From assembly GCA_033964015.1 (NCBI GenBank), contig CM066916.1:32381404-32445403 (forward strand): a stretch of DNA of 64,000 nucleotides, read 5' to 3'. This document shows, in pieces, positions 45,201-63,973 of the stretch (positions are counted from its first letter, which is position 1; every line of letters begins with the position of its first letter). The translations under genes were made by a program, and so were the position numbers. The notes beneath the pieces were generated by a model, which ran no database searches, was not told the DNA's origin, and worked only from the letters and a program-made list of their open reading frames with translations. The stretch comes from Scolanthus callimorphus (Eukaryota; Cnidaria; Anthozoa; Actiniaria; Edwardsiidae).

Positions 45201-48200
45201 ATGATAATTAATGATAATTAATGATAATTTACCCATCGTTTTGCCAGGGCAAGTAGTGAGTTTCTGGTGACGCCAGGAAGAATCAATCCATTTAATGGTG
45301 GTGTGACCAGCTCCTTTTCTATAATTCAAAAATACCACATGGATTGTACAGTTTCTCTGATAGTCAGTAAAGTTAATAATTCTATGAACACTGCACTGAC
45401 TATTTTTATTAAAATAATTGTATTTTCAAAGCGTCCCCTGCATCAATTAAATCAAACATCATCTGCATTACCTCCCTTTTCATTGATCCAAAACATAAAC
45501 ATGTTCATTGTACCAACTTCAGTGACCTGAAAAAAGAGAGGAAAAACTTTGTTAAAGAAAACCATTGGCTGACACAAATTGTGTATAGCCATAACGTTAC
45601 GAGAATGAATTTTCAGAATGCGTCGATAACTAAACACCACGGGTCCCACGTTTTCCGGCTTTCAAAATTCCAGAACTTTCAAGGACCTTTTCAATGACGT
45701 TTGAAAAAATCAGTGACTTTTCACAATGGAAACTGTGGGTTTTTGCGCACTATAACAATTTATAATATAGCTATGATATAACGCGCGCTCTGATTGGTCC
45801 AAATCTATGCTCCATTACACCGATAAAGTAATGGTTCTCCCAGCTATATCATAAAAGCGTTAGAGCGCAACTTTCTATGACTTTATCGGCAAATAGAGCA
45901 CTTGTGATGTTGGGAGAGACACACGTTCTTGTGTCTCTCCCAACATCACGCGTGCTCTATTGCGCCGATAGAGTCAGAAAACCACGAAAACAATCCTTTT
46001 CAATCTCGCTATTTCTCGATCCATCCGACCAAATGTTTACGTTTTACATATTCTTCAATAGTTTTCTCATAGGATGGTCTAAATAGTTTTGCTCAGCGAT
46101 CGTTCCTGGAGCATGCGCGTATCGTGACAGCCTCCCTTTAAATAACTATAACAACATTTTCAAAAGGGACCATAAAACACATATTTTTAGACATTTACAG
46201 TACCTAATAAATGGACACTTCTACAGTATGCAGTTACTAATGCTACTAGTTAGATTTTGCACCTTTATGTTGCCATGGTTACCTGATGATCATCGCCAAA
46301 CAGCCACAGCACCTGCTGCAGACCTTGTCGTTCTGCGTTTTGCTGTGCCAGGATGGTGGGACCATAATTTCTAAATATATCATTATTTCATTAAAAATGA
46401 AAAAAGGAACTGAAATGTTACAATAGCATGGCAAATATCCATAATATACTGTATGATCATATGAGGTTTACAAATAGGGACTAAATTATTCCAAACACAT
46501 TTGAAATAATTAAGACCCTGTTGAATAGCAGGAATTTCAGCTGTCCCTTTGCCCTTGATCTTGCCATCTGAATTCAGCGCGAGATTTTCTCATCCATTAC
46601 CTTGTGGTGAATTCAGACGTACATGTACCTCCTCTCGCAAACTAAGGTATGATGAGGTGCAAAGGATGGCTGAGATAAAGACTACCTGTGGAAATCATTG
46701 ACCGACACAAAGGATGGGCTGGGCTGGAGACTAGTGGAAAGGCTACACAGAAATTTAACTGAACAATTCAGTAAATATCTGCAACACAATAGCAAAGCTA
46801 CAGGGTTCGAAATTTCCATAAGCTAACTTGCTAAATGCGAGTAGAATTTGCAATTATCGAGTGTGGAAAAAATCACTCACATTTTCTAGCAAAGATTTTT
46901 GGTGCTGCTACTACATCCAGTAATAAAGAAAGCATTTCTTTTGCCCATTTAGCTTGTAGATCTCATCTCTACAAGATAAATTCATCTTGTGACTAAAAAA
47001 AACGAATTTCTAACCCTGAAAGCTATCTCAGTCAATAATTCTCTTACCCTCCCATTTTGCAGTCCCCCACACCTCCTGGCCACGCCCTGACGTACTGAGG
47101 ATCAGCCAATAGGGCCACAGGGGTGGATGTGCCAGTCTTGAAGTATGGTCCAACAGGTGACAGGATCACGAATAGCATGGCATTGTTAGCTTTGTTTACA
47201 CCCAAAGATGGCTGTCAAAACATTAACAAACATGGTCAGCAAGGGCAACAGGGCATTGTTAGCTTTCTTTACACCCAAGGATGGCCGTCATGGCTGTCAA
47301 AACATTAAAACATTGTTAGCAAGGGAGACAGGATCACAAATAGCATGACATTGTTAGCTTTCTTTACACTCAAGGATGGCTGTCATGGCTATCAAAACAT
47401 TAAACAAAATATGGTATGTAACATGGTCTGCAAGCGCAACAGATCACAAAAAGCATAGACAAACACTTTGAGAGACAGACAGTTATATACCTGTGTACCG
47501 ATGAGAGTCGGCCTGATATATAGAGAACAAGTGTTTGAGTATGGCACCCACTCCTTGTCAGTAGAAATCAATTGCTGTATACACTTGACAACCTCTTTTC
47601 CATCAAATTGCTGTCAAAATAAAAGTGTAAATATCCATCTATAAATGTGAATTACGCATTTATCAGTATCCAAAAACAATAAATTCAATGCTAAAAAAAT
47701 TCAATGTTTAAAATTGTAAAAAAAATAGTTTCGTTAATTACCCGGCCCAGGGATTGTGTGTAGGATTGGGGGAAAGGGGGAGATGGAGGGGGGATGTGGG
47801 GGGAGGGGAGGTGGGGAGGATCAAAAGTGGTAGGGGTTCTTGGCTCTCAATAAGAACTACATGGATATTTTCTGAAACCACACAAAACATTTATTTTTAA
47901 CACTGCACTGATTGACTAAAAACGAGCCTGACTTAACATATAGAATTCAAAAGGTTTAAAAATAAATTTGCAAAACACAGGTTAATTACCCATGCCAAAA
48001 AATGTTCAAGAAAAATCCTTCACTCGACTCATGAATTCCACATTAAATTTCACTTGAAAAACGATATTGCACTCAACACGAATCATCATGTGAAGAATGT
48101 ATCTATAGAATTTGACTTACAGGGAGGCAAGCTCTTGCAGCAGAGTTGTTCATTCTCTTCATGTTCTCCATGGGGCGGAACATTCTGATCTTGCCATCAT

Positions 48201-50690
48201 CCCCACGATATGCTTTCATTCCTTCAAAACACTGCAAGTAACAGAGATGATAACTTCTATACCAGTCATCAGTGAGAACAGAGACAAGTAGGAATCCATT
48301 GTATGCCATGGCAGAAAATGGGGAGCCTATTTTTTTTAGCAATTTCAGAAAATTGAGCAATTCCAGAAAATATATGCACCCCAGGAATGGGCAGCACTAG
48401 ATTTTGACCCCCCATACATTCAGAATTTCCAAAATGGCTTACCCCCTATGCATATATAATTCCTGGAGGTTAAACTAGCTTCCAGCTTGAGAACCACTCA
48501 TGCAGGCAGAATTCCGGTTTTGAAAACCCCCAGGTACGTATTTTCTGGAATTGCCCAATCTGAGTGTAAAGCTTTAGGGAAAGGAGAGGAAGGGAGAGGA
48601 AAGTCTTACACAGCTTAAAATAACCTGATGGATCTAACAGCTTGTTGGAACTTTAGGTTTTGGAAACAAACGAATCTTGGGACATCATTATCAATCAATC
48701 AATCTTTATTTCACTTTACAAGATATGCAACAGTGTTGTATAATATGTTATTTGCTGATGTAAAGTGACTGGGTATCATGATAAGCATAGCATGTACAGT
48801 ATGAACCCAGGAAACTTCAAGAATCAAGTAATTGTAATTATAAATTGGGCTTATTGAATTAAATCAAACTAAATTTCCTTTGAGATGAGAAGTGTTAAGA
48901 GAAAATCCGCTGAGAAATCGAGTAATCTTGACACAAAGTGGAAACAATTTTTAGATAGAGTATTACCAGAAACATATTACAAAACCAATTTCCTTGTTTC
49001 TATCATTTTATGAAAGGTATTGACAAAATAAAGAATTGGCGATAACACCGAGAAGAAATTCCCAAGGAAACCTGATAAATAATTTTTCAAAGTTGAGAAG
49101 ATAATGGTGTTGGCTGTTGATGTTCATTTCATAGTGCTGTCAACCTATACAAATTGTATGGATTTGGACAACTTTCAGGATTCATTTTTGATGTTCAGTG
49201 TTGTAAGAAATGATTTTTTTTAGATCAGATATCAAAAGCAGTAAGACAGAAGTCTACAATATGATGTCAATAATTTTGTTCCAAGATTTTTTTCCAATCA
49301 TTACTCGGTTTTCAAATGGATTACGTCTTAAATTGTTGCTCTACCTCTAGACCATAGTGTAGTGCAGATGCTGCTGGAGGCAAGACAAGTTGCCGTAAGG
49401 CACAATTCTAGGATGATCCCAGCCATTTTCAGCACTCCATTCCAATGTCAGGGCATGATCAGTAAACTCTTTTCCAAATATTAAAGTGTTGTCATCTGGT
49501 TTGGGCTTTGGATGGGTAGTTTGTTCAACAATCAGATTCTCATACTGTAAAATAAATTATAATTATAACCGATAAAAACAGTACTCAAACAGCTTCAATG
49601 CCTATGTACTCAATAGAATACATGCCCAGGGGAGGGGAAGACTCCCATATGTGGTCAGACAGGGGTGCTCGTCATATCATTTTAAGGGGTTAAAATCGTG
49701 GCCTGCGGTATCTTTTAGGGGGTGAAAAGATAAAAGCAAAGACATTTGGGGATCCACTATATTTTAGGGTGTCCAATCAAGCAACTTTGCCATTCAAATT
49801 AAGAAAAAAGTGATTTGAATTCCTGTAAATCTCTGTCAGTTTTGTGACGCTGTATCAGTTGTAAACAGATGAATTGACATTTTCTGTGTTTGTTGATGAT
49901 ATCTTTTAGGGGATTGGCCACACACCCTCTTTGTTATCTTTTGAGGGTCAAATTTGCTCTCTCAACGAGCACCCCTGTTAAAAAAATATCAGAGTCCCCC
50001 CCCCCCCCCCCCCCCTCAGGCATGCATGTACAACATATAGTAATTTATTGCATTGCTGACAATTACCTTGACATCTTGTAAAGAAGATTGATGCCGTACC
50101 TGCAAATAAGATTATAATAAGCATGGTTATTCTGTATTTCTTTGTTAAAAGAAATTTTTTTAGCACTTGTAGTGAGCACAGCCAAATGTCTGTCCGAAAA
50201 ATCCACGATCTTAAATCAATCTCACAGGGCTATGTACATGTAATGAGCATAATAATAATAGGTCAAATAGTGTGGTCACGTGTAACATGATAAAATTTTA
50301 ATTGACCTTTATCTTTTAGACCATGCACGTTATAACCGCCTCTCGCGATAATTCAAAAACCTCTGTAAAACTTTGTAAAATATGCATCACCATCCTAAAC
50401 TACAGTGTCAGCAATTGGGCAAGAAACTCAAGGAACAGATCTAACATTTACGCGCAAACTCTTGTCCTAATTTGAATCTCGATACTGTGTCAACTAGACA
50501 ATTTAAATTGCCTCGGGGTTTACTGCATTTAAATAAAGCAAGGTATATTGGCGTATATTGAGAGCCATGTAACGTTATAGTAGTATCTTACCAGAAAAGC
50601 TGTCCTAACGGTTTGTTTAGCAAACGACCGGTTGATCAAAGAAGAATTAATTTCTCCAAACAGACGAAGAATTCCAAATCGGGCCGCCAT
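42290..50690 (-). CDS. BCAT: Branched-chain amino-acid aminotransferase, 13 exons
   Basis: Exons (minus): 50690-50592, 50099-50067, 49544-49345, 48231-48121, 47610-47491, 47211-47048, 46370-46283, 45526-45472, 45318-45233, 45093-45025, 43979-43908, 43149-43078, 42337-42290. All have GT-AG sites and phases match throughout. The ~405-residue product is a class IV PLP enzyme that moves the amino group of Leu, Ile and Val to 2-oxoglutarate. Seen: [49 protein letters not shown], the PLP lysine in [23 protein letters not shown] and the redox-type CxxC in GTACVVCP. The Arg-rich N-terminus ([20 protein letters not shown]) fits a mitochondrial presequence; the ATG at 50690 has context AAAATGG, better than the upstream in-frame ATG at 50741. 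Exon 3 is one base short, which breaks the frame near 49383; the rest of the gene looks intact, so a sequencing error or a null allele are both possible. Confidence 0.95.
42428..42797. mobile_element. MITE with TA duplication, GGCCTTTTGCAC ends
   Basis: GGCCTTTTGCACTTAGAGG.. pairs with ..CCTCTAGTGCAAAAGGCC, flanked by TA. GTCACGTGACCCGGTCACC continues the terminal repeat. It lies in the last BCAT intron. Confidence 0.75.
43213..43692. mobile_element. MITE in a BCAT intron
   Basis: TTACTACCGTATGCATTGC at the left pairs with GCAATGCATACAGTGGTAA at the right, and GCGACCTC with GAGGTCGC. ATTCCCTGAC is repeated in tandem at 43480-43520. Confidence 0.68.
44037..44750. mobile_element. Two adjacent related MITEs (GGTTTACACTTGCGA)
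   Basis: Unit 1 (about 44037-44345) and unit 2 (about 44471-44750) both start with GGTTTACACTTGCGATTTTT and end with a complement (TAGTGTACACGGGCC and TTGCAAGTGTAAAC). Internal TCGCGCGACAAAAAT blocks repeat. They lie between BCAT exons 10 and 11. Confidence 0.68.
45765..45975. repeat. Nested inverted repeats in a BCAT intron
   Basis: Includes a perfect 20-bp-arm hairpin at 45904-45949 (GTGATGTTGGGAGAGACACA, loop CGTTCT) and the outer pair AGCTATGATATAACGC / GCTATATCAT. Confidence 0.65.
47165..47410 (-). repeat. Tandem partial copies of BCAT exon 6 and its acceptor
   Basis: Just upstream of the true exon 6 on the minus strand, TTTTGACAGCCAT..CTTGGGTGTAAAG..AAGCTAACAATG is repeated twice more (roughly 47212-47300 and 47305-47400). 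Each copy includes a polypyrimidine/AG acceptor and the first exon codons. The copy at 47211 gives the uninterrupted protein ([17 protein letters not shown]), so it is taken as the real exon. Confidence 0.85.
48355..48556. mobile_element. MITE in a BCAT intron (GCAATTCC family)
   Basis: GAGCAATTCCAGAAAATAT at the left and TATTTTCTGGAATTGCCC at the right; relative of 19694-19901. Confidence 0.65.
49626..50015. mobile_element. G/C-capped MITE in a BCAT intron
   Basis: CCAGGGGAGGGGAAGACTCC at the left and GAGTCCCCC plus a C run at the right, with TATCTTTTAGGGG copies inside; a diverged member of the 27978 family. Confidence 0.7.
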
Positions 50691-51156
50691 TTTGCTCCAA
50701 GACACGGAGAAGGCCTGGAATCCAAGCTGAAATGATGTCATCGATAAGTGAGCGCTGATTGGCTAATCAGGGAGGTAGGGGTGTGTAATTTTACACGCCG
50801 CGACACGCCGCACGCGGGATTTTATATCTGAAAATTTTGTCTATTTATTGAACAAAATTTTCGAGGAGATTAGCCATTCAGATTTCCAAAAGCATGTCTG
50901 TGAAAGTTTGGAAAATACAGGAATCGCTGTTTTGTCTTCGTTAATGACTAACTTGTGTGGGCTCGCTGTGTCGTGAATGTTGAAGGAGCACTGGGGAGAA
51001 GTTGTCAGAATCAAAATGGCGGAGTAGAGACCATCGAATGAACAATAAACTTTCTCGTTATTCAGTTTGAGCAGGAACTTTCCTGCCTTAAGCTACTGTC
51101 GGTAAAACTGGGTTGATTCTCTGGGACAAAGTTGAAGATTCAGATTTGTCACTCTG
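50691..51156. promoter_or_regulatory. Divergent promoter region and 5' exon of the R3HCC1L-like gene
   Basis: The BCAT start (minus) and the R3HCC1L-like gene (plus) are head to head. A CCAAT-type GATTGGCTAA occurs at 50756. A likely non-coding first exon of the plus-strand gene ends at 51156 (CACTCTG-GTAAGT). It contains a short upstream frame, ATGGCGGAG then TAG, at 51016-51027. Promoter positions are inferred from gene layout only. Confidence 0.5.
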
Positions 51157-52149
51157 GTAAGTAAAAAGCAACTGATGATAAAGCATTGACTGAATGAAGA
51201 TAGCCGGAGGACACCATGTTATTTTGTCACGGAGTATTCGAAGAAAGCCTTTAGTATATTAGTTAGCGTTGTTTTACTGTATGTCAGATACGACTAGCCT
51301 TTATAAATATCATAGCAAAATGTCACAGAGCAGGACCTAACAGTAAATGTAATATGGAAGTCCTCTTGAATTTTTCCTGGGAGACAAGGCGAAAAATCTT
51401 GAGACTTCTGCCAAAACCAGGAGAGTTGACGTCCCTGAGGTCATTTCAAGGTCATTGCGGCAGCCATTACCAAGATCCACATGACACAACAGCTACAGTG
51501 TGTAGTATTATGTTAGCTTTTTCTTGAAAGATAGCCACAAGATGCAGTGGGGTGTGTTGCTGCATTGTTGTTAATAAATAATATTTGAGAAATCGTCCAT
51601 ACCCCATAACACACCTAAGGACCCGCCAGCCACCATGGAATTTCAAATTCCCTCCATGGTGGGTATGTAGCCTGTGTATATCTGCTACTAACCTCTAAGA
51701 GGATTAGTAGCATCTGTGAAATCATGTTACTAATCATGTTTTTTGTCTCCCTGATTAGCTTGGTATGTGTGTTGAGCTAGAAGACTTGAGACTGTAATAA
51801 AGTAATTATTATTATTATTATGTTCAGGTCACACAATCCTTTCTCGGGGACTCATTCCTGATTGGCTCATGATCACATCAATTTGTTGAATTTGATTGTC
51901 CGAAAAATCTTGCTCATACACACTCAGTCTGCTACAGATGAGAGAGGTTATAGTAGTGGATGTACACAGGCTAGTCATTTCGGGCTAGGGATATGGATAT
52001 CTTCTGGATCGGAATTGCACAGTGTTGTTCTATAATGTGGTGTAATATAGGGATAAAACATGAGATAATGTTTAGGAACACAACTAACACAGCCATGAAC
52101 TCTGAGTAATTCATTAACTTTCATTCCTTACTTGACACTTGAATTTCAG

Positions 52150-58897
<6,748 letters not shown>

Positions 58898-58999
58898 GAA
58901 GCATCAGTACGACCAAGGATATATCACAAGCAAATTATAACTTATTTGTGTACTCTGAAGAGCTAAGAGTATTTTAAATACATAATTATTACAGATACA

Positions 59000-60570
59000 A
59001 TGTATACAAGAGCTTGATATATAACATTCAAGTAAACCAGGAAGGTTTCTGAGTAATTTATTACCATCATTCGTGTGTGCTGTGGTCACTATTTTTAAAT
59101 CAAGAAATTACAAATATTTTTAACAGTTCTTAAACGATACAGAGGGGCGTAGCCAGAGATAGTTTTGAGGTACGCACTGCATTCTTTTTATAAGCTCAGC
59201 TTTCCATTTCTGCTGCATATTTATTAAATTAGTTTGGCTTTTTGCGAGGTTGCATACATTTATTGTATTAGAGCAGATTTCGTATGACTGGGAAAACATG
59301 ACATGTACTCAAATCAGAATTACTCATAATGGGTTGGTCCACACTGAGCTAAAATTACCCATTATGGGTAACTTAAGATGACATAACTGTATTCGTTTAT
59401 CTTTGCCTTTCTTCTATCAAAAACTATCAAGAGAACGAAGCAAAGTGTATAATTGAACTTAGAAAACAGTACGAACAAAACCGTGTGATATTTTACTGTA
59501 AAATACATAAGATCTTAGGTATTGTAAAAAGAATTCTGGAAAATAAAACATTCATTGTGATTGGCTGATCGCACTTTTTTCCACACCCGGGGGTCGAGTA
59601 TTTGTAGACCCCCTCTCCGGGAATTTCCAGGTTGCCTAAACACCCCACTTTTTCACAGTTTAGAAAGACCACTCCCCCCTAGGTAGTCTAGGTACCACTT
59701 AAAATGACAAAGCTTCAAGACTCTGATCATTTCGAGAATCAGATATTTCTAGAGGTTATTTTGCGCATGCGTAAATGGAAAGTAGCCAGTAAAGGGTGTG
59801 GTCACATGGTCTATGTCAAAGAAAATAATGTAACGATGAAACTGCTTGCCGAATAAACAACGAATAAGAAATCGAAACTCATTGAAAACTAGAATGGATA
59901 AGATGAAACACCAAGTGTCCCACATGGATCCCATTGATGACGCTCTGTCCTATTGAGCGAACAGATAACTATAGGGACAAGGTTGATTGTCACTACTCAT
60001 ACAAGGGGCGTCCTTAACATAGTCACTGAGTCGCTACCGAGCAATTTTAATTAAAACTGAGTACCTTCGGGATGTCAGGGTCGAAATCTCTGGCGTGGAC
60101 GAAAGAACCGTACGGTCGCCATACGACGCTTCAGCTCTCGGAGAGATGTCTGGATGTATGGTCCTGTGTTTTTTCTCCTTTTTGAAAATAAAGTAAAACG
60201 TCTTAATGGCTAAATGTAGCAGCACGGCCTTATTGTTTTTACGTTAGCGTGGGTGTCTAGATGTGAGAAACCTAGCAAAGACCATGGATTTTCTACGATC
60301 CATGCTAAGACTACTAATGCTGGGGGACTGAGAGGATACTGTTTGTAGCGTGTCGGAGCTGGCATGTCAAGGCCTTGCCTCAAGGATAAAGTGTTTGGCA
60401 AGTGAAAGCGAATTGCCGTGCCGTGACATGTTCCGTGCCTTTTCATCGTCACACGAAATCATCTAGTCTAGCGCGCGTGCTTGATGTGTTTCGTGTAACG
60501 CGCGCGCGCCGTTCTATTTAGTGACGTCTATCGTGACATCAACAATCGCGCATCACTTTCGCTTCATTTC
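59000..60570. other. Intergenic, no gene recognised
   Basis: Between the R3HCC1L-like stop and the next gene. It contains single ends of two MITE families (59153 and 59272) and the dispersed repeat at about 60060-60170 that matches 21.73 kb. No exon is evident. Confidence 0.45.
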
Positions 60571-60578
60571 ACAGCAAA

Positions 60579-60620
60579 ATGATGCTATGCAAACCCCCAA
60601 AACTTTTCGAGAATTTTTAA
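60579..60620 (+). promoter_or_regulatory. Upstream ORF ending 3 bases before the main start
   Basis: ATGATGCTATGCAAACCCCC and following bases form a 13-codon frame with a stop at 60618-60620, in the same frame as the signal-peptide ORF whose ATG is at 60624. Such a short spacing could limit translation of the main frame. Confidence 0.5.
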
Positions 60621-60623
60621 ACT

Positions 60624-63600
60624 ATGTATCATTACTTGATACTTTTTGTAGTCGCCTTCCTTGGAGCCGACAAGGCTATTATGAAGGAAGGGAGCGTTGT
60701 TAATACCATTCAAGGATTTTACTCCGCGCCTGTACAAGGTATGTAGTTCAATTTCCCTTCGTTTGCCTTCGCAACTTTTTGGCACTTTGGAAATGGTAGT
60801 CGCGAAGTTTTAAAGTTCTCTGTTTATTTGCACAATGTAACTGTGACTTCTTTTGCGAATCATGAAGTCTTGTTTTGTCGCTAGTTTTCGTTCTGCGCTT
60901 TTCATAATTCTGCGAGTTCCAACTTTTAATTGCGAATCGACAATCACATTTTTCGGTGATTTTAAAAGATGTCCCTTGTTAGTTTGACAATCTTTTAGAT
61001 ATCCAATTCTATTCAAAGATATACCTAAACACATGGCAAGCAATCACTCGCAGAATTCCTGGGCTCCTTATAAACTTACTGCTGGCGAAAGGTCAAAACG
61101 CACTTCCGCGAGGTTGTGTGAAAGTTCGTAGAATTGTCGCCCAGTGAGTTGTCGCCCAGTTTTAGTTTTCTTACTTTTGTGGTTGTTTGTTCTTAGATCT
61201 TCTACCTCGGTTTCCTCTGCTGGCGGGAAATAAGATAGGTAGGCATTACGATTTAGGTAGAAAAGATATAACAAAAGCAGCGTAAGGGAAGAGAAATGTT
61301 GCGAGAGAAAAGTAGGAAATGTGCGAGAAAGGGAGCTGAAAGGGAACCTGAGGGTAGGAGGGTCGAGGAAAGGATGGATGGAGGAAAAGAATAACAAAGG
61401 GGCATTATTGTATAGAACATTTAGACGCAGTGCGTTGTGTAAATGGGAAGTGTCGTCAAGGGAGTATGAGACGACAATGAGGGAAAGGGGAATGAAAATT
61501 CCAGGGGAGTGTGGCACTGGTGGGGGAATATTGGGAGTAGCGAGTCGCGTACATTATAGGAGAGACAAAACGCGCGGAACAAGTCGAAACAGGACCCTTC
61601 GTCGAAAGTCACTATGAAGATTAAAATCTAAGAAAGGTGGAGGGGAATGATGAGGGGGTCGAGTCAGGGGGAAGATTATCTTATTTAATTTCAAAAAGTG
61701 ATCAACTGTTCTCCTTTTATCTATTTCAGAACAAATTTATTACGAACTTCCTCAGCCAACAGGTTAGCTTGCCTGCGTTTGTTAGCAGTTTTAATAAAGC
61801 AAAACACGGCTCGGATCAGTAGGGAAGTGTTGTTTCGCCACTCAATCAACCAATCAAAGTGATCGTGCCGCCACCATTGCAATAAAGTGGCCCACTGACA
61901 TTCCATTTCTTTAGATCACGAGCCTGAGATTAAAACAAAGGTTCGAGCAAATGAACAGACACGGACCTGGCCGCTCGCCATCTTCGTAGGTTAGTATATT
62001 TAGATCGAATTGATTAATCTAATTAGTTAGTACATGTAAGCAGCATACTCAGAACTGAAGCGTTTCCGTGGATTCAGAGCGGCGTGCCAGACAGAAATTA
62101 AACTGACCTTCCTTCGTTGCTTTCTTTCCAAAATTCCAAGTAAGATGCGCAGGTCTTTTGAGGCACGATGAAATTCTTTGCGCAGCCATTTGTCATGGTA
62201 GCGTTTCTGTTGAGTGTCGTAAAATGCATTTTGAACTGAGCTGTGCATTCAGAAATCACGTGCGCACAGCGTGACAGTGATCTCACTTGCGGCTTGCCTA
62301 CAAAGAAACCAGCCACGTGCTGACCGCGTGATGTAGTTTTACTTGGCTTGTCATTGGCTCACGAGAAAGCCATTCAGCAGAACATGAATTTTCTCTCGTT
62401 CACGATTGGCTAGATGTATTTGGTGTCTGAAAATCACTATACTGGGAGGGAAAGATAGGTGGGTAAAGGGAAGCACGAATTAAGGTGACGACGGTAGACG
62501 AAACAGTGACACAGATAATAGGAAACGAGTATGGACGTGATTGCGAGAGCAATAGATTTGATTTGTAGTTGAACTTCATTGAATGGTAGAGGATTTGCTT
62601 GATGGAAACGTCTGGATAGTATTCACTTACAGAAATTCTTAGGACATTCAATGTTCTTTGTTTCTTTTCAGATCCATTATCTACTTTCTCTCGCCCCATG
62701 CACCCAGGTCAGTTTCTTTATGCGTGTTGAGTCACTCTCGTGCCTAGAGACAGAGCTGCCCGACTCGTCACTTCGTAAGGGAGGCCCTGGTAACAGCCAA
62801 TTGTGGGTCTTCACTGATTGGCTGATCTTGAACGTTAGCCATGCACAAACCGTTATTCCTCTCAAATGGCTCTGTGGAGTAAAATTTCTTGCGCCAAGAC
62901 TGCCACCAGAGCCTCCCCTGAGGTGACGAGCCAGGAAGCTCTGTGTACGAGAATGGATGAACATCCTGTAGCTGATTAATTCTAAGGTGTTGTGTAATCA
63001 TCTTACATATTTTTTGTTTTGCTTTTTATTCTCAGCAGAGTCTCCCAAATTACACTTCACCATTAATGGTACGTAGATTAGATAAACTAAAATACTCTGC
63101 GCCAAAATTCGGTTTGGGTTGTGCAATTATCATTTTTCTTTTGAACATACTTTTTTTAATTAATTTGCTTTGGACATTTATGAAAAAGGAAACGTCATCA
63201 ATTGACACCTTTCTTTAGGGAACATATTTGTGGCACATATCCGTCGAGAAACAACGTGGTTCAAGTTCATACCACCCCCGCCGCCGCCACCGGTAACACC
63301 GCCACCGGCAACACCACCTAACCACACCAAAGGTTTGTACAATATCATGCCATTGATGTATGTTTTAGCCTGGGTCAAACCGTTGGCTAACTCGGCCACG
63401 TGCAATTTTAGTCAAAAAAGCCTTTTTCGTATACTGGTTGTAAACTCGTTTTTGTTGGCAAACATACGCGAATACCTATCTCCGTCCTGTTTTTTGCTCT
63501 TTCCCGGAAATCACATTGTAAACTCACGATTACCGAAGATACTCCAAAAATTCCCTACATTTTTTATGAAGACTCCCGAAGGAGCCACTTTTAGGACTGT

Positions 63601-63973
63601 CATCCCCCGCATTTCATTTCTAAATTGTTTCATAAAAACCAGCACTCGATGTTGTTACGTGTTGCTAATATTGTCGCTTTTGTTCTTAGAAAAAAAAGGG
63701 GAATGTGGGATGTTTCATGACAAGCACACACCACAAAACGCCAGTTTGTGCCTACAAGGCACTAGTAAAAACAATTCATTACAATAAAATATTATCATAA
63801 GTCATTTAATAGTATAATACTTTTGCTTCAGCCTCCAACATAAAATCTTCAACCAGCTTGTCAGATGTCGAGCAAGTCAAATGTTGTGAGATGGCGCTGT
63901 ATATAAAGGACAAAACGCCGCCAGGAAACAGCAAGAAATTGTTAATATTAGCTGCAGTGATCACATGCTTAGG
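60624..63973 (+). CDS. Signal-peptide protein built from symmetric micro-exons (5' part)
   Basis: Exon 1, 60624-60738, starts after an in-frame stop and encodes MYHYLILFVVAFLGADKA, a typical signal peptide. Candidate exons follow at 61197-61238, 61730-61762, 61915-61989, 62672-62707, 63039-63068, 63219-63332, 63690-63764 and 63832-63973. Up to the last one, each is a multiple of three (42, 33, 75, 36, 30, 114, 75) with phase 1 on both sides, so any can be skipped without a frameshift. The split codon starts with G in all but the last join. The 114-bp exon ends in a Pro-rich stretch (PPPPPPPVTPPPATPP) with an N-glycosylation site (NHT); the next has NAS and two Cys; the last ends KKLLILAAVITCLG, perhaps the start of a membrane helix. 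No known domain is recognised. The gene continues past the window. The 30-42-bp exons are individually weak. Confidence 0.5.
62741..62954. mobile_element. Mutator-like MITE in the micro-exon gene
   Basis: The left part (CTCTCGTGCCTAGAGACAG, CCCGACTCGTC) and right part (GACGAGCCAGGAAGCTCTG, then GTACGAGAATG) match the 39401 family. A target duplication is not clear. Confidence 0.68.

Noticed and set aside
51355..51441. Open stretch starting MEVLLNFSWETRRK as the first coding exon of the R3HCC1L-like gene
   Set aside because: It would join in the right phase, but the same sequence is a dispersed repeat (also near 8583-8640).
63230..63787. Single 185-codon frame across 63.2-63.8 kb
   Set aside because: It joins two candidate exons (63219-63332 and 63690-63764) through sequence with donor and acceptor sites and intron-like composition.
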